From assembly GCA_938038445.1 (NCBI GenBank), contig CALHRZ010000014.1, positions 46,586 through 110,585 on the forward strand: a stretch of 64,000 bases of DNA, read 5' to 3'. Shown in pieces: positions 36,046 to 44,434 of this stretch (position 1 is its first letter; each line of letters opens with the position of its first letter). The DNA is from an uncultured bacterium (lineage in GTDB: Bacteria; Verrucomicrobiota; Kiritimatiellia; CAIKKV01). Position numbers and translations under genes: made by a program. The notes beneath the pieces are model-generated. The model worked only from the letters and a program-made list of their open reading frames with translations. It was not told the DNA's origin and made no database searches.

Positions 36046-37088
36046 TTCAAGGATTTCGTCCTTTTCCAGAGAAGAGCGCGTCGAATCTCTTCTTCCAAGA
36101 CCTCGTCAGGGGGAAGGCCTTGTTCGCGCGCTTCGGAATAATGTGCCGCAGCCTCCTCTGGGTCCGGTTTCGGCAGCCGGATGAGGATGGAGGCAAGGTT
36201 GTAATGCGCATCCAAGGAGCGGGAATCGCGTGCAAGAGCCTTCTCAAATGCCCATCGCGCGCGGCCGAGATTTTCGAGGCCAAGATAAGCCACACCAACG
36301 GTCAACCAAACCTCGGCCGTTCCCCTCCCCCACCGGGTCATGGGCGTCAGCAGCCGCAGGGCTTCCCCATATCGTCCCTCCCGGCAGTAGGCGATGGCAA
36401 GGAGGTGTTGCATGGCGGGTTCCTCCGAGAACCAGCGGACCCCTTCTTCCAGCAACGCAATGGCTTCGCGGATCTCGCCACTTTCCAGTAGGCGACGGGC
36501 TTCGGAACGAACGGCCCGGGCGATGGTTGGAAAATCTTCCGCCTTGCCCGTTCGGTTTTCCCACTGTTGAACTCGTTCTCTAAGACGGGCCAATTCCTCT
36601 TTCTGCTGCCGATTTTCCCCTTGAAGGCTTCGAATCGCCGCGTCCCGCTCTTCGATTCCTGCCCGCAGGGCCGTAATCGCCGCCGCCGTACGCTCGTCGG
36701 TGATCGAAGTTAAAACGTCCAGGGAAGGAATCGTATTCGGCTGGGACTCGCTGGAAGATTCCAAAAAGGAGCGTCCATCGAGAATCTTGCGGATGGCGGA
36801 GTCAGCTTGAAGAATGCGTCTTCGAATCAGGTGGGGCTGCCAGCCGGGGTAATCCGCTTCCAAACCTTCCCAGATTCCCAAGGCGGTCTCAAAGGACTCC
36901 TGGGCCTTCGCGCGGTTTCCGCCGCGCCAGTGGCGCTCGCCCTCTGCCATGGCCTGGTTCCCGATCTCGAGTCGCCGTTCCGGCGTGATGGGCGGTTCTT
37001 CGGAAACCTCAGCGACGGCGGGGGGGGGAATGAAAACCGAAGCGGCCAAGGCCATCAACGTAAGGGATAAACCGTAACGACACATCAT
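36042..37088 (-). CDS. Periplasmic TPR protein
   Basis: 348 residues. Signal peptide about 1-26 (LSLTLMALAASVFIPPPAVA). An N-terminal TPR-like helix pair (GNQAMAEGERHWRGGNRAKA), a coiled-coil segment (about 140-180, GIEERDAAIRSLQGENRQQK), and three or more TPRs at the C-terminus (LLESGEIREAIALLEEGVRW, HLLAIAYCREGRYGEALRLL, AWFEKAL-like RARWAFEKALARDSRSLDAH). A likely scaffold for the operon's envelope complex. Coupled by ATGA to both neighbours. Confidence 0.72.
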   Translation of the reverse strand: MMCRYGLSLTLMALAASVFIPPPAVAEVSEEPPITPERRLEIGNQAMAEGERHWRGGNRAKAQESFETALGIWEGLEADYPGWQPHLIRRRILQADSAIRKILDGRSFLESSSESQPNTIPSLDVLTSITDERTAAAITALRAGIEERDAAIRSLQGENRQQKEELARLRERVQQWENRTGKAEDFPTIARAVRSEARRLLESGEIREAIALLEEGVRWFSEEPAMQHLLAIAYCREGRYGEALRLLTPMTRWGRGTAEVWLTVGVAYLGLENLGRARWAFEKALARDSRSLDAHYNLASILIRLPKPDPEEAAAHYSEAREQGLPPDEVLEEEIRRALLWKRTKSLK

Positions 37089-38491
37089 AAAGAGGTTCCT
37101 CCGGAAGTGGCTGTAGCCGATTCTTCCATGGAATATTCCTTGAGTTTTCGATGCAAGGTGCGCCGACTGATTCCCAGTTCCCGGGCGGTGAGCGTCTTGT
37201 TGTTTCCGAATTTTTTCAATGCAGCCAGAATGATTTGCTTCTCGGTCTCTTCCAGGGGGCGAATAAACGCGCCTCCGGAAAGCGTCGGTTCGCTGCCTGA
37301 TCCCCCTGCAACGGCCGTCCGGATCGCCGTCGGGATGTCGCGAACTGTCAAGCGAGTGTCACGGGCCAACACCACCATTCGCTCGATGGTATTTCGAAGT
37401 TCTCGGACATTCCCAGGCCAGTCGTAGCGCATGAGAAGTTCCAGTGCCTCGGACGTCAGTTCCCGGACCGGTTTGCCGTGCTTGTCGGAAAACTCGCGAA
37501 GCATCGCCTCCACCAGAAGAGGAATGTCCTCCTTGCGCTTGCGGAGGGGGGGGATCGTCAGCGTTACGACGTCGAGTCGGAAAAAAAGATCCCGCCGAAA
37601 CGAACCGGCCTCGACCAACGCCTTAAGATCCCGATTGGTTGCGGCGACAAGACGGATGTCGACCTCGATGGTCTGGCGCCCGCCCACCCGTTCAAAGCGG
37701 CGCTCCTCAAGCACCCGAAGCAGTTTGGTCTGGATAGCCGGATCGATTTCGCTGACTTCGTCCAGGAAGAGCGTACCGCCATCCGCCATCTCGAAACGGC
37801 CGATCCGCCGTTCGGTGGCGCCGGTAAAGGCGCCTTTTTCATGACCGAACAATTCACTTTCCAACAAGGTGGGGGCCAGGGCGGCACAATGCACGGCAAT
37901 AAAGGGCCCTTTCGCCCGCGGACTCAGCTGATGAATGGCGCGGGCAGCCAGTTCCTTCCCTGTTCCGCTTTCGCCCTGAATCAGGACGGTGGCTGTGGTT
38001 GGCGCCGCCTGTCGGATGATATCGAATACCTCTTGCATGGCCGCCGACTCGCCGATAATCTGCTCCAGCCCGTATCGGCGGTCAAGCTGGGCCTTCAAGG
38101 ACTCATTTTCACGCTCCATCCGAACCATTTGAACCGCCCGGGCCAGCCGTTGTTCCAGCACGTTCAGATCCACCGGCTTCTGAAGGAAATCTGTTGCGCC
38201 CCGTTTCATGGCTTCGACGGCCGATTCCACGCTGCCGTAGGCCGTCAACACAATGACGGCCGGCCGTGGCTGGCGCGCGAGAGCACGTTGAAGAAGCGCA
38301 AGACCATCCATGCCCGGCATGCGCATATCGCTGATCAGTACATCCACGGGCCGTTCCGCCAGCAATTCGAGCGCGCGCTCACCATTTTCCGCAAGCAATA
38401 CCTCGTAACGATCCCGCAACGCCCGGCCGATTCCTTCCCGTGTGTTTTTGTCATCATCGGCCAGCACAAGGACTGGTTTATCTGTTTTCAT
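37085..38491 (-). CDS. Sigma-54-dependent response regulator (NtrC family)
   Basis: 468 residues. Receiver domain (about 1-120) with phospho-acceptor Asp55 in LISDMRMPGMDG. AAA+ domain (about 145-380): Walker A GESGTGKELAARAIH, the sigma-54 contact loop EKGAFTGATERR, Walker B GGTLFLDEV and the arginine-finger region PPLRKRKEDIPLLVEAML. C-terminal Fis-type helix-turn-helix (about 425-460, NKTLTARELGISRRTLHRKL). It activates sigma-54 promoters when phosphorylated by the kinase encoded just before it (ATGA overlap). No -24/-12 element was recognised in the window. Confidence 0.93.
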   Translation of the reverse strand: MKTDKPVLVLADDDKNTREGIGRALRDRYEVLLAENGERALELLAERPVDVLISDMRMPGMDGLALLQRALARQPRPAVIVLTAYGSVESAVEAMKRGATDFLQKPVDLNVLEQRLARAVQMVRMERENESLKAQLDRRYGLEQIIGESAAMQEVFDIIRQAAPTTATVLIQGESGTGKELAARAIHQLSPRAKGPFIAVHCAALAPTLLESELFGHEKGAFTGATERRIGRFEMADGGTLFLDEVSEIDPAIQTKLLRVLEERRFERVGGRQTIEVDIRLVAATNRDLKALVEAGSFRRDLFFRLDVVTLTIPPLRKRKEDIPLLVEAMLREFSDKHGKPVRELTSEALELLMRYDWPGNVRELRNTIERMVVLARDTRLTVRDIPTAIRTAVAGGSGSEPTLSGGAFIRPLEETEKQIILAALKKFGNNKTLTARELGISRRTLHRKLKEYSMEESATATSGGTSL

Positions 38492-39684
38492 AGGGTTGAA
38501 GAATTCTCCACTGACGGCTGCTGTTGGCTTTGGAGAAGACGGAGCCGTCGTTCGGCCAGCGGAAAACGGATCACAAAGGCGGTGCCCTTGCCCGGATCGC
38601 TGGACACTTCAATTCGACCGCCGTGATCTTGTACGATCCGCTGGACGATCATCAAACCCAGACCATGCCCCGCGCTTTTTGTGGTAAAATAGGGTTCGAA
38701 AATGCGCCCCATCACCTCGGGCTGAATGCCCGGACCGTTATCCCGGATGGTGACAGAAACTTGGCTGTCGTCCGTTGCAAGCGTGATGTCAATCTGCCCG
38801 GCGGTCGTCAAGACGTCCAGGGCATTTTTGATTACGTTGAAGAAGGCCTGCTTGAGCTGATCCCGGTCACCACGAATTGCCGGAATCGCACCGGGCAATT
38901 CGATGCGCACGTTAACGCCCCGATTCTCGATTTCCGGCTGAAGAAGCGCCAGCGTTTCCTGGATCGTATCCTCCAGCCGAAGCGGCTCGAGCCTTGGTTT
39001 GGAAGGACGGACGGCGTTCAGAAATTGCGTCAGGATGGCGTCCAGGCGACGGACTTCTTCGCGTGCAACGGAAACCAGTTCTTGAATGTTCCGGCGGGAA
39101 CTGGATTCAGGAAGGGCAGCCGTCTCACGTTCGAGGAGCTGAAGATGAATGTTCAGGGCGTTGAGGGGGTTTCCGATTTCATGCGCCACACCGGCTGCCA
39201 GAAGGCGGACGGCGTTGATCCGCTCGTTTTCAAGAAGATTCGCCTCCTGTTCCCGGTCGCGGGTAATATCCCTGAGCATCAATAAAACGCCCCTGGCCCG
39301 TTTCTCGACCATGTTAAGCGGCACGCCGGTTAGCGTAAGGATCCGGTGGCGGGGATAAAAAACCTCCACTTCCTGCCGAACCAGGCGGTCCCACTCGTTT
39401 GGATCAAACCGCATGATCTTTTGCCAGTCATGCGTGCGGATCAATTGCGAGAACGGCTGACCGGCCGTCTCCTGCTCCGAAAGGCCCATCATTTCCGCTG
39501 CCGCTCGATTCAGGTACGTGACCCGCCCGTCCGCGTTCAGAACAACCAATCCCTCCTGAATGGCGTCGAAAATCGTTTCCAAAAGCCCCTTTTCCTGGGC
39601 AAGATGACGGAAATACCGTTGAAGACTTTCGGGATCCAGCCGATCCAACCGATCCATCAGACGGCCTAAAAACCCCGATTTCAT
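38488..39684 (-). CDS. PAS-domain sensor histidine kinase
   Basis: 398 residues. PAS domain about 35-140 (FDAIQEGLVVLNADGRVTYL), no membrane helix, so it senses inside the cell. Phospho-acceptor His in LLAAGVAHEIGNPLNALNIH, N box in NVIKNALDVL, G boxes VTIRDNGPGIQPEV and TKSAGHGLGLMIVQRIV. NtrB/AtoS-like. It is the partner of the response regulator encoded downstream and is coupled by ATGA to the CsgG-like gene upstream. Confidence 0.9.
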   Translation of the reverse strand: MKSGFLGRLMDRLDRLDPESLQRYFRHLAQEKGLLETIFDAIQEGLVVLNADGRVTYLNRAAAEMMGLSEQETAGQPFSQLIRTHDWQKIMRFDPNEWDRLVRQEVEVFYPRHRILTLTGVPLNMVEKRARGVLLMLRDITRDREQEANLLENERINAVRLLAAGVAHEIGNPLNALNIHLQLLERETAALPESSSRRNIQELVSVAREEVRRLDAILTQFLNAVRPSKPRLEPLRLEDTIQETLALLQPEIENRGVNVRIELPGAIPAIRGDRDQLKQAFFNVIKNALDVLTTAGQIDITLATDDSQVSVTIRDNGPGIQPEVMGRIFEPYFTTKSAGHGLGLMIVQRIVQDHGGRIEVSSDPGKGTAFVIRFPLAERRLRLLQSQQQPSVENSSTL

Positions 39685-40709
39685 GGTGTCGGCTCCCCAT
39701 GTTCCTCTCGGAATGGTTCAAGAAGCTGTCCCCGCTCAAAATGGCTCCCTACCACCGGCGTGGCCACCGTCAGGCGCGACTCGAACCCAATCACCCGAAT
39801 CCGCCCGACCACTGGGCCAGGCAACCAGTCCAGAACATCTCCCGTGATGGGACACGTCACCGGTGCGGGCGGCTTGCGGACTTGATAAAACCGACCGACT
39901 TCAAACCCCGCCTCCGGACCGCCATTCAAAACGATTCCCCCATCCGCCCGAACCTCCGCAATCATCGGCTGCCAGTATTCCCGTGGGATACATCGAACCA
40001 GCTGCCGAACACTCTCCCGGATCGCCTGCCGTGTTGCGGAACCAAGCGGGGTCCGGTAGAACGCTTCACCTCCAAAGGAAACGTTTTTGTACTGCGCATT
40101 GAATTCCGCCGCCGTACTGTGCGCATAGCCGGCGGCCGATGCCGTTCCAACGACAGCACCGGATTCCACATCCACGACGGTAAGGGTCAGCGCGACCCGT
40201 GCCTCCGAAATCCGCCCCCGCAAAAACAAACGCCGAAGCCCAGCCCAAAACCCCGCCCCGCTCGTATGTGAAAAATCGTGAATAACCCCTCGGATCAAAT
40301 ACCGGCCGTGTTTCAACTGGCCCAATCTGACCCTCCCTTCTTGACGAAAAAGGGGACTGCGCTGATAGCCCAGTTCCGTCAAAATCTCGTTCAGATGCTG
40401 CCGTTCCAATACCTCGAATCGGCCACTCCGCTGGAGTTCCGCGATCAACAAGTCGGCCATTCCATTTCCGATCCGCCATTCGCCTTCGAAGCCGGACCGA
40501 TTATCAAAACTCGAAACCGCCACTGCCGGTTTGATGGCTCGTTTGATGAAAGGAGACGGAGGAGGTGGTAAACGAATGGGAACCGTCCGACAGCCGGGAA
40601 ACACACTCCCCAGCAAGACGAAAAAGAGCAGCTTTAATAACAAGGGCTTAAGGCCGATCGGCCCGAGAAAAGTCCTTCGCTTTTGTGTTTGTGCGCCCGA
40701 ATGACTCAT
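39681..40709 (-). CDS. CsgG/HfaB-like outer-membrane lipoprotein
   Basis: 342 residues from ATG 40709; an earlier ATG at 40736 lies in the promoter. Lipoprotein signal about 1-38 with lipobox-like VFPGC. The CsgG-family domain (about 50-230) has VAVSSFDNRSGFEGEWRIG, LLIAELQRSGRFEVLERQHL and the later SEARVALTLTVVDVESGAVV with a G/A-rich strand. CsgG-type proteins form outer-membrane secretion channels for curli or holdfast anchors; many paralogues only share the fold. The C-terminal 100 residues (RADGGIVLNGGPEAGFEVGR) form an SH3/FlgT-like beta domain. First gene of the operon that runs to 32733. Confidence 0.75.
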   Translation of the reverse strand: MSHSGAQTQKRRTFLGPIGLKPLLLKLLFFVLLGSVFPGCRTVPIRLPPPPSPFIKRAIKPAVAVSSFDNRSGFEGEWRIGNGMADLLIAELQRSGRFEVLERQHLNEILTELGYQRSPLFRQEGRVRLGQLKHGRYLIRGVIHDFSHTSGAGFWAGLRRLFLRGRISEARVALTLTVVDVESGAVVGTASAAGYAHSTAAEFNAQYKNVSFGGEAFYRTPLGSATRQAIRESVRQLVRCIPREYWQPMIAEVRADGGIVLNGGPEAGFEVGRFYQVRKPPAPVTCPITGDVLDWLPGPVVGRIRVIGFESRLTVATPVVGSHFERGQLLEPFREEHGEPTP

Positions 40710-40724
40710 ATGCCTTGAAGCGTT

Positions 40725-40753
40725 ATTATGGGACATGCTAGGGTAAAAAGCAA
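40725..40753 (-). promoter_or_regulatory. Promoter of the CsgG-kinase-secretion operon
   Basis: Minus strand TTGCTT (40748-40753), 17 bp, CATAAT (40725-40730), 15 nt before ATG 40709. It decides the start of the CsgG-like gene, because the earlier ATG at 40736 would lie upstream of the -10. Confidence 0.5.
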
Positions 40754-40804
40754 TTCGGGAATGGAACATTTTGTCACGCATTGGATGGACCCGCGAAAGG
40801 CGGC

Positions 40805-43027
40805 ATGATGGGCGAGCCGAACCGGCAGAACTCTAATACCGAACCGGAAATTATCACGGGAGTGGTGGAACGGATCGTGTACCGCGATGAAGAAACGGGA
40901 TACACGGTTTGTGCCATCCAGCCGGCCAGGCGAGGACCGGAAGTGATTGTGGCCGGCACTTGTGCCGCCATCTGGGTCGGCGAACTACTTCGGGCCGAGG
41001 GCCGTTGGACGGAACACCCGAAGCACGGGCGGCAGTTTGCGGCCGAGCGGATCACCTCAACTGAACCGGTGTCGGCGGAAGGCATCGAGCGCTATCTAGG
41101 AAGCGGCATCATTAAAGGTGTCGGGAAAAAAATGGCGGCTCGGCTGGTCCGACGATTTGGAGTCGACACACTACGGATTATCGAAAAGGAGTCCGCCCGC
41201 TTGTTGGAGGTGCCCGGCCTGGGAGCCATGCGACGGGAGGAAATTCGGCGTGCCTGGGCCGAACAAAAGGCCGTCCGGGATATCATGATCTTCCTTCAAT
41301 CCCATTCGGTCGGACCCGCCATGGCACACCGTATTTACAAACGCTATGGAGACCAGGCCGTGGCACTGGTGCAGGATAATCCCTACCGCTTGTGCCGGGA
41401 CATCTGGGGGATCGGCTTCAAAACGGCTGACCGGATCGCGCAAAGTTTGGGTATTCCCCGTGACTCCCCGTATCGGGCTCTGGCCGGTGTGGAATACGTG
41501 CTTCAAATGCTTGAGGAAGAGGGACACTGTTTCGCCACGCGCGAGGCGTTGCGAGAAGAAGCCGAACGTCTCCTCGAAATTCCGGCTTCGGTTCTCGAAC
41601 AGGCGATTTCAGACGCCTTGATGTCCGGTCGGCTGATGGACGACGGCGGAAAAATCTACCGGACAGACCTGTATGCCGCCGAGGTCGCCGTTGCCGACAA
41701 ATTGCTTCGTCTCCTTTCCACACCTCTCTCCGTTCCGTTGACGAACTGGAATGGGATGCTTCAAGAGATCGCGTTGCGTCTCGCGATCCGCTTTTCCCCG
41801 GATCAACAAGCTGCCCTCGATACCGTGTTTCGTTCGAAACTTTCTATCCTGACCGGCGGGCCGGGGGTGGGAAAGACAACGATCGTAAAGGCGCTGACTG
41901 AAGTCTATAAGGCTCAGCGGCTGAAAGTTCTGCTCGCCGCCCCCACAGGTCGCGCCGCCAAGCGACTGGAAGAAGCGACGGGAAGCAGAGCGCAGACCAT
42001 TCATCGCCTTCTGGGCTACAATCCCACTCGAAAAGGGTTTGAACACGATGCCCACCATCCGCTCGTCGCGGACGCCCTCATCCTGGACGAATGTTCCATG
42101 ATTGACCTTCCCCTGATGGACGCCCTCCTGGCGGCCGTTCCCGAGCGGGCACGGGTGGTTTTTGTTGGCGACGTCGACCAACTCCCGAGCATCGGCCCGG
42201 GCAATCTGCTTCGGGACATGATCGACTCCCGCGTCATCCCATGTTGCCGGCTTCACACGATTTACCGGCAAAGCGAAAAAAGCCGGATTATTCTGAACGC
42301 TCATCGCGTGAATCAGGGCCTTTCGTTGGTTCTGCCTCCCCGCGATAAGGAGGCGCCCCTTTCCGATTTCTATTTCATTTCCCAAGAGTCCCCTGATGAA
42401 ATCCTCCGAACGGTCCTCAGTCTTGTAACGGAGCGAATTCCTTCCCGTTTCAGACTTGATCCGAAGACGGACGTTCAGGTCTTGACTCCCATGCGGAAAA
42501 ATGAATTGGGCAGCGAAAACCTCAACCGTCTTCTTCAGGAGGCTCTCAATCCAAAGGGACTTTCGCTCGAACGCGGAGGTCGCATTTTTCGCGTGGGAGA
42601 TCGGGTCCTTCAGATATGCAACAACTACGGCAAAGGCGCCTTCAACGGCGACATCGGATTGATCCACAGCCTGGATCCGGAGACTGTGCGGCTCACCGTT
42701 CAGTTCGACTCGGGCCCTGTTGAATACGACGCGCATGAGCTGGACGAGTTGGAACTGGCCTATGCCTGCTCCATTCACAAATCCCAAGGCAGCGAATATC
42801 CGGCTGTTGTCATTGTTCTCGCAACCCAGCATTTCAAACTGCTCCAACGGAATTTACTTTATACCGCCATCACCCGCGGAAAAAAACTGGTTTGTCTTGT
42901 CGGGTCACTCAAAGCCGTCTATATTGCCATCCGCAACAACCGCCTCATTGAACGGCAAACGGGCCTGAAAGAGCGGTTGATTGCCGGCCGATTGGCAGGG
43001 AATACCGCCCTGTCTGGGAAAGGATAA
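40805..43027 (+). CDS. recD2: RecD2-family DNA helicase
   Basis: 740 residues from ATG 40805 (GAAAGG just before; the second ATG follows directly). N-terminal OB-like region (TGVVERIVYRDEETGYTVCA), helix-hairpin-helix repeats (YLGSGIIKGVGKKMAARLVR, LLEVPGLGAMRREEI), Walker A GGPGVGKTTIVKAL near residue 350, Walker B ALILDECSMIDL, and the C-terminal helicase motif YACSIHKSQGSEYPAVVIV. RecD2 is a 5'-3' helicase found in bacteria without RecBCD, acting in repair and replication-fork stability. Confidence 0.92.
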   Translation: MMGEPNRQNSNTEPEIITGVVERIVYRDEETGYTVCAIQPARRGPEVIVAGTCAAIWVGELLRAEGRWTEHPKHGRQFAAERITSTEPVSAEGIERYLGSGIIKGVGKKMAARLVRRFGVDTLRIIEKESARLLEVPGLGAMRREEIRRAWAEQKAVRDIMIFLQSHSVGPAMAHRIYKRYGDQAVALVQDNPYRLCRDIWGIGFKTADRIAQSLGIPRDSPYRALAGVEYVLQMLEEEGHCFATREALREEAERLLEIPASVLEQAISDALMSGRLMDDGGKIYRTDLYAAEVAVADKLLRLLSTPLSVPLTNWNGMLQEIALRLAIRFSPDQQAALDTVFRSKLSILTGGPGVGKTTIVKALTEVYKAQRLKVLLAAPTGRAAKRLEEATGSRAQTIHRLLGYNPTRKGFEHDAHHPLVADALILDECSMIDLPLMDALLAAVPERARVVFVGDVDQLPSIGPGNLLRDMIDSRVIPCCRLHTIYRQSEKSRIILNAHRVNQGLSLVLPPRDKEAPLSDFYFISQESPDEILRTVLSLVTERIPSRFRLDPKTDVQVLTPMRKNELGSENLNRLLQEALNPKGLSLERGGRIFRVGDRVLQICNNYGKGAFNGDIGLIHSLDPETVRLTVQFDSGPVEYDAHELDELELAYACSIHKSQGSEYPAVVIVLATQHFKLLQRNLLYTAITRGKKLVCLVGSLKAVYIAIRNNRLIERQTGLKERLIAGRLAGNTALSGKG

Positions 43028-43031
43028 AACC

Positions 43032-43484
43032 GTGAATCTTCGCAATGTGCTCGATCCCCAGACCATCTGTCTGGAATTACAGGCGGCAACGAAAGAAGGT
43101 GTCCTCGAGGAATTGATGGATCTTCTCGTGCGCACCGGCAAAGTCAGCGACCGTGCGGCCGCGCTCGCCGCAGTGCGGGAACGGGAGCAGAAAATGACGA
43201 CCGCCATTCAGCATGGAATCGCTATTCCCCATGCCAAGACGGATGCGGTCGCCGAATTGGTCACTGCGGTGGGCATCAAGAGGCAGGGAATTGATTGCGA
43301 CGCCCTGGATGGCAAGCCGTCCCGCATTTTCATTATGACGCTTTCGCCCATGAGCCGAGTGGGCCCCCACATTCAATTCCTTTCCGCCATCAGCCACGCA
43401 CTTGAAAATCCGGACGTTCGGCAAGCGGTTTTGGATGCCGCCAGCCCTGAAGCGATCATCGAAATTCTTGCAAGCGCCCGCTGA
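43032..43484 (+). CDS. PTS EIIA domain protein (PtsN/fructose type)
   Basis: 150 residues from GTG 43032, four bases after recD2. PTS_EIIA_2 fold: RNVLDPQTICLELQAATKEG, and the phospho-acceptor His block TAIQHGIAIPHAKTDAVAEL. As a lone EIIA without transporter genes it is likely a regulator of the PtsN kind (nitrogen/potassium signalling), phosphorylated by an EI-HPr chain not seen here. Ends 12 bases from the convergent oxidoreductase gene. Confidence 0.83.
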   Translation: MNLRNVLDPQTICLELQAATKEGVLEELMDLLVRTGKVSDRAAALAAVREREQKMTTAIQHGIAIPHAKTDAVAELVTAVGIKRQGIDCDALDGKPSRIFIMTLSPMSRVGPHIQFLSAISHALENPDVRQAVLDAASPEAIIEILASAR

Positions 43485-43496
43485 GCGGCAAGACGT

Positions 43497-44402
43497 TCAG
43501 GTACGAAAGAGAGGCACCGGTTCCCCGTTGCGCAAACGGCTTGCTTCCGCCGCTTCCAAAAAAGCGATCCCCTCGATCGTCTCGTCGATCTCCACCGGCG
43601 AACGGCCGGTCCGGAAAAACTCCAGGACATGCCGCAGCAGCAGGGCGTAATAGGGCGGTTGGGAAGCCGCCAAACCGGTCAATGTCTGTTTCTCTGTCCA
43701 GATCAGGCAACCGAACTGGCTGTTGCCAAAACGGTTCCCCCGAATCGCTCCGACTCGGCCGTCCTCCCAGACGCCCACAATCACATCGCACTCCGCTTGC
43801 GCCACCACCCGGACCTCGCGGCAACCCCTTCCCATCTTCGAAAAAAGGATATCCGCCGCATGAATGCCATACCAGAAATAGGGCGGAAAATCCTCCAAAA
43901 ATGTCATCGGCCCGAATGCTTCGCATCCCTTGACATTTTGCCCCTCACCGAGCGCCATATCGGCAATCCCGGCCGCGAAGCGAAGTGAAGAAGCGGAAAA
44001 AATGGGCACACCGTGTTGACGGGAGACTTCAGCCATCCGCCGAGCATCCCGCACGGAACACGTCAACGGTTTGTCCACAAAAACCGGCTTGCCGAATCGC
44101 ACAAGTTTTTCAAAACGATCCCGATGCTGCCGCCCATCCACATTCTCGAGGAAATACGCGTCCAACCCTGCAAGGTCTTCGAATTCGGAGACGATACGAA
44201 CCCCTGCCTCTTCAACCGTTTTTCGAAACCCCTCCACCCGATTTCGACTCACCGCCATTTCCTCGCTGAAATCGGGCATCGCCGCCGCAATCCGTCCGCC
44301 CGGAACGTGAAAAGGATGCCCCTCGTGATGAAGTAGTTCCAGAAATGCCGTACAGTGCGAGGTGTCCAATCCGACCATTCCAATACGCAGGGGTCCGTTC
44401 AT
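43497..44402 (-). CDS. Gfo/Idh/MocA-family oxidoreductase
   Basis: 301 residues from ATG 44402. N-terminal Rossmann strand LRIGMVGLDTSHCTAFLELL; the usual GCG motif is replaced by GLDTSH. The catalytic-lysine motif appears as GKPVFVDKPLTC (Lys of the EKP motif, here DKP). The C-terminal half is the substrate domain. NAD(P)-dependent sugar or inositol dehydrogenase type; the GLDTSH form is typical of a subgroup in sugar-degrading PVC bacteria. Substrate unknown. Confidence 0.75.
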   Translation of the reverse strand: MNGPLRIGMVGLDTSHCTAFLELLHHEGHPFHVPGGRIAAAMPDFSEEMAVSRNRVEGFRKTVEEAGVRIVSEFEDLAGLDAYFLENVDGRQHRDRFEKLVRFGKPVFVDKPLTCSVRDARRMAEVSRQHGVPIFSASSLRFAAGIADMALGEGQNVKGCEAFGPMTFLEDFPPYFWYGIHAADILFSKMGRGCREVRVVAQAECDVIVGVWEDGRVGAIRGNRFGNSQFGCLIWTEKQTLTGLAASQPPYYALLLRHVLEFFRTGRSPVEIDETIEGIAFLEAAEASRLRNGEPVPLFRT

Positions 44403-44434
44403 CGCAGGCAAACCTCCTTTCGCCACGTTGGAGT

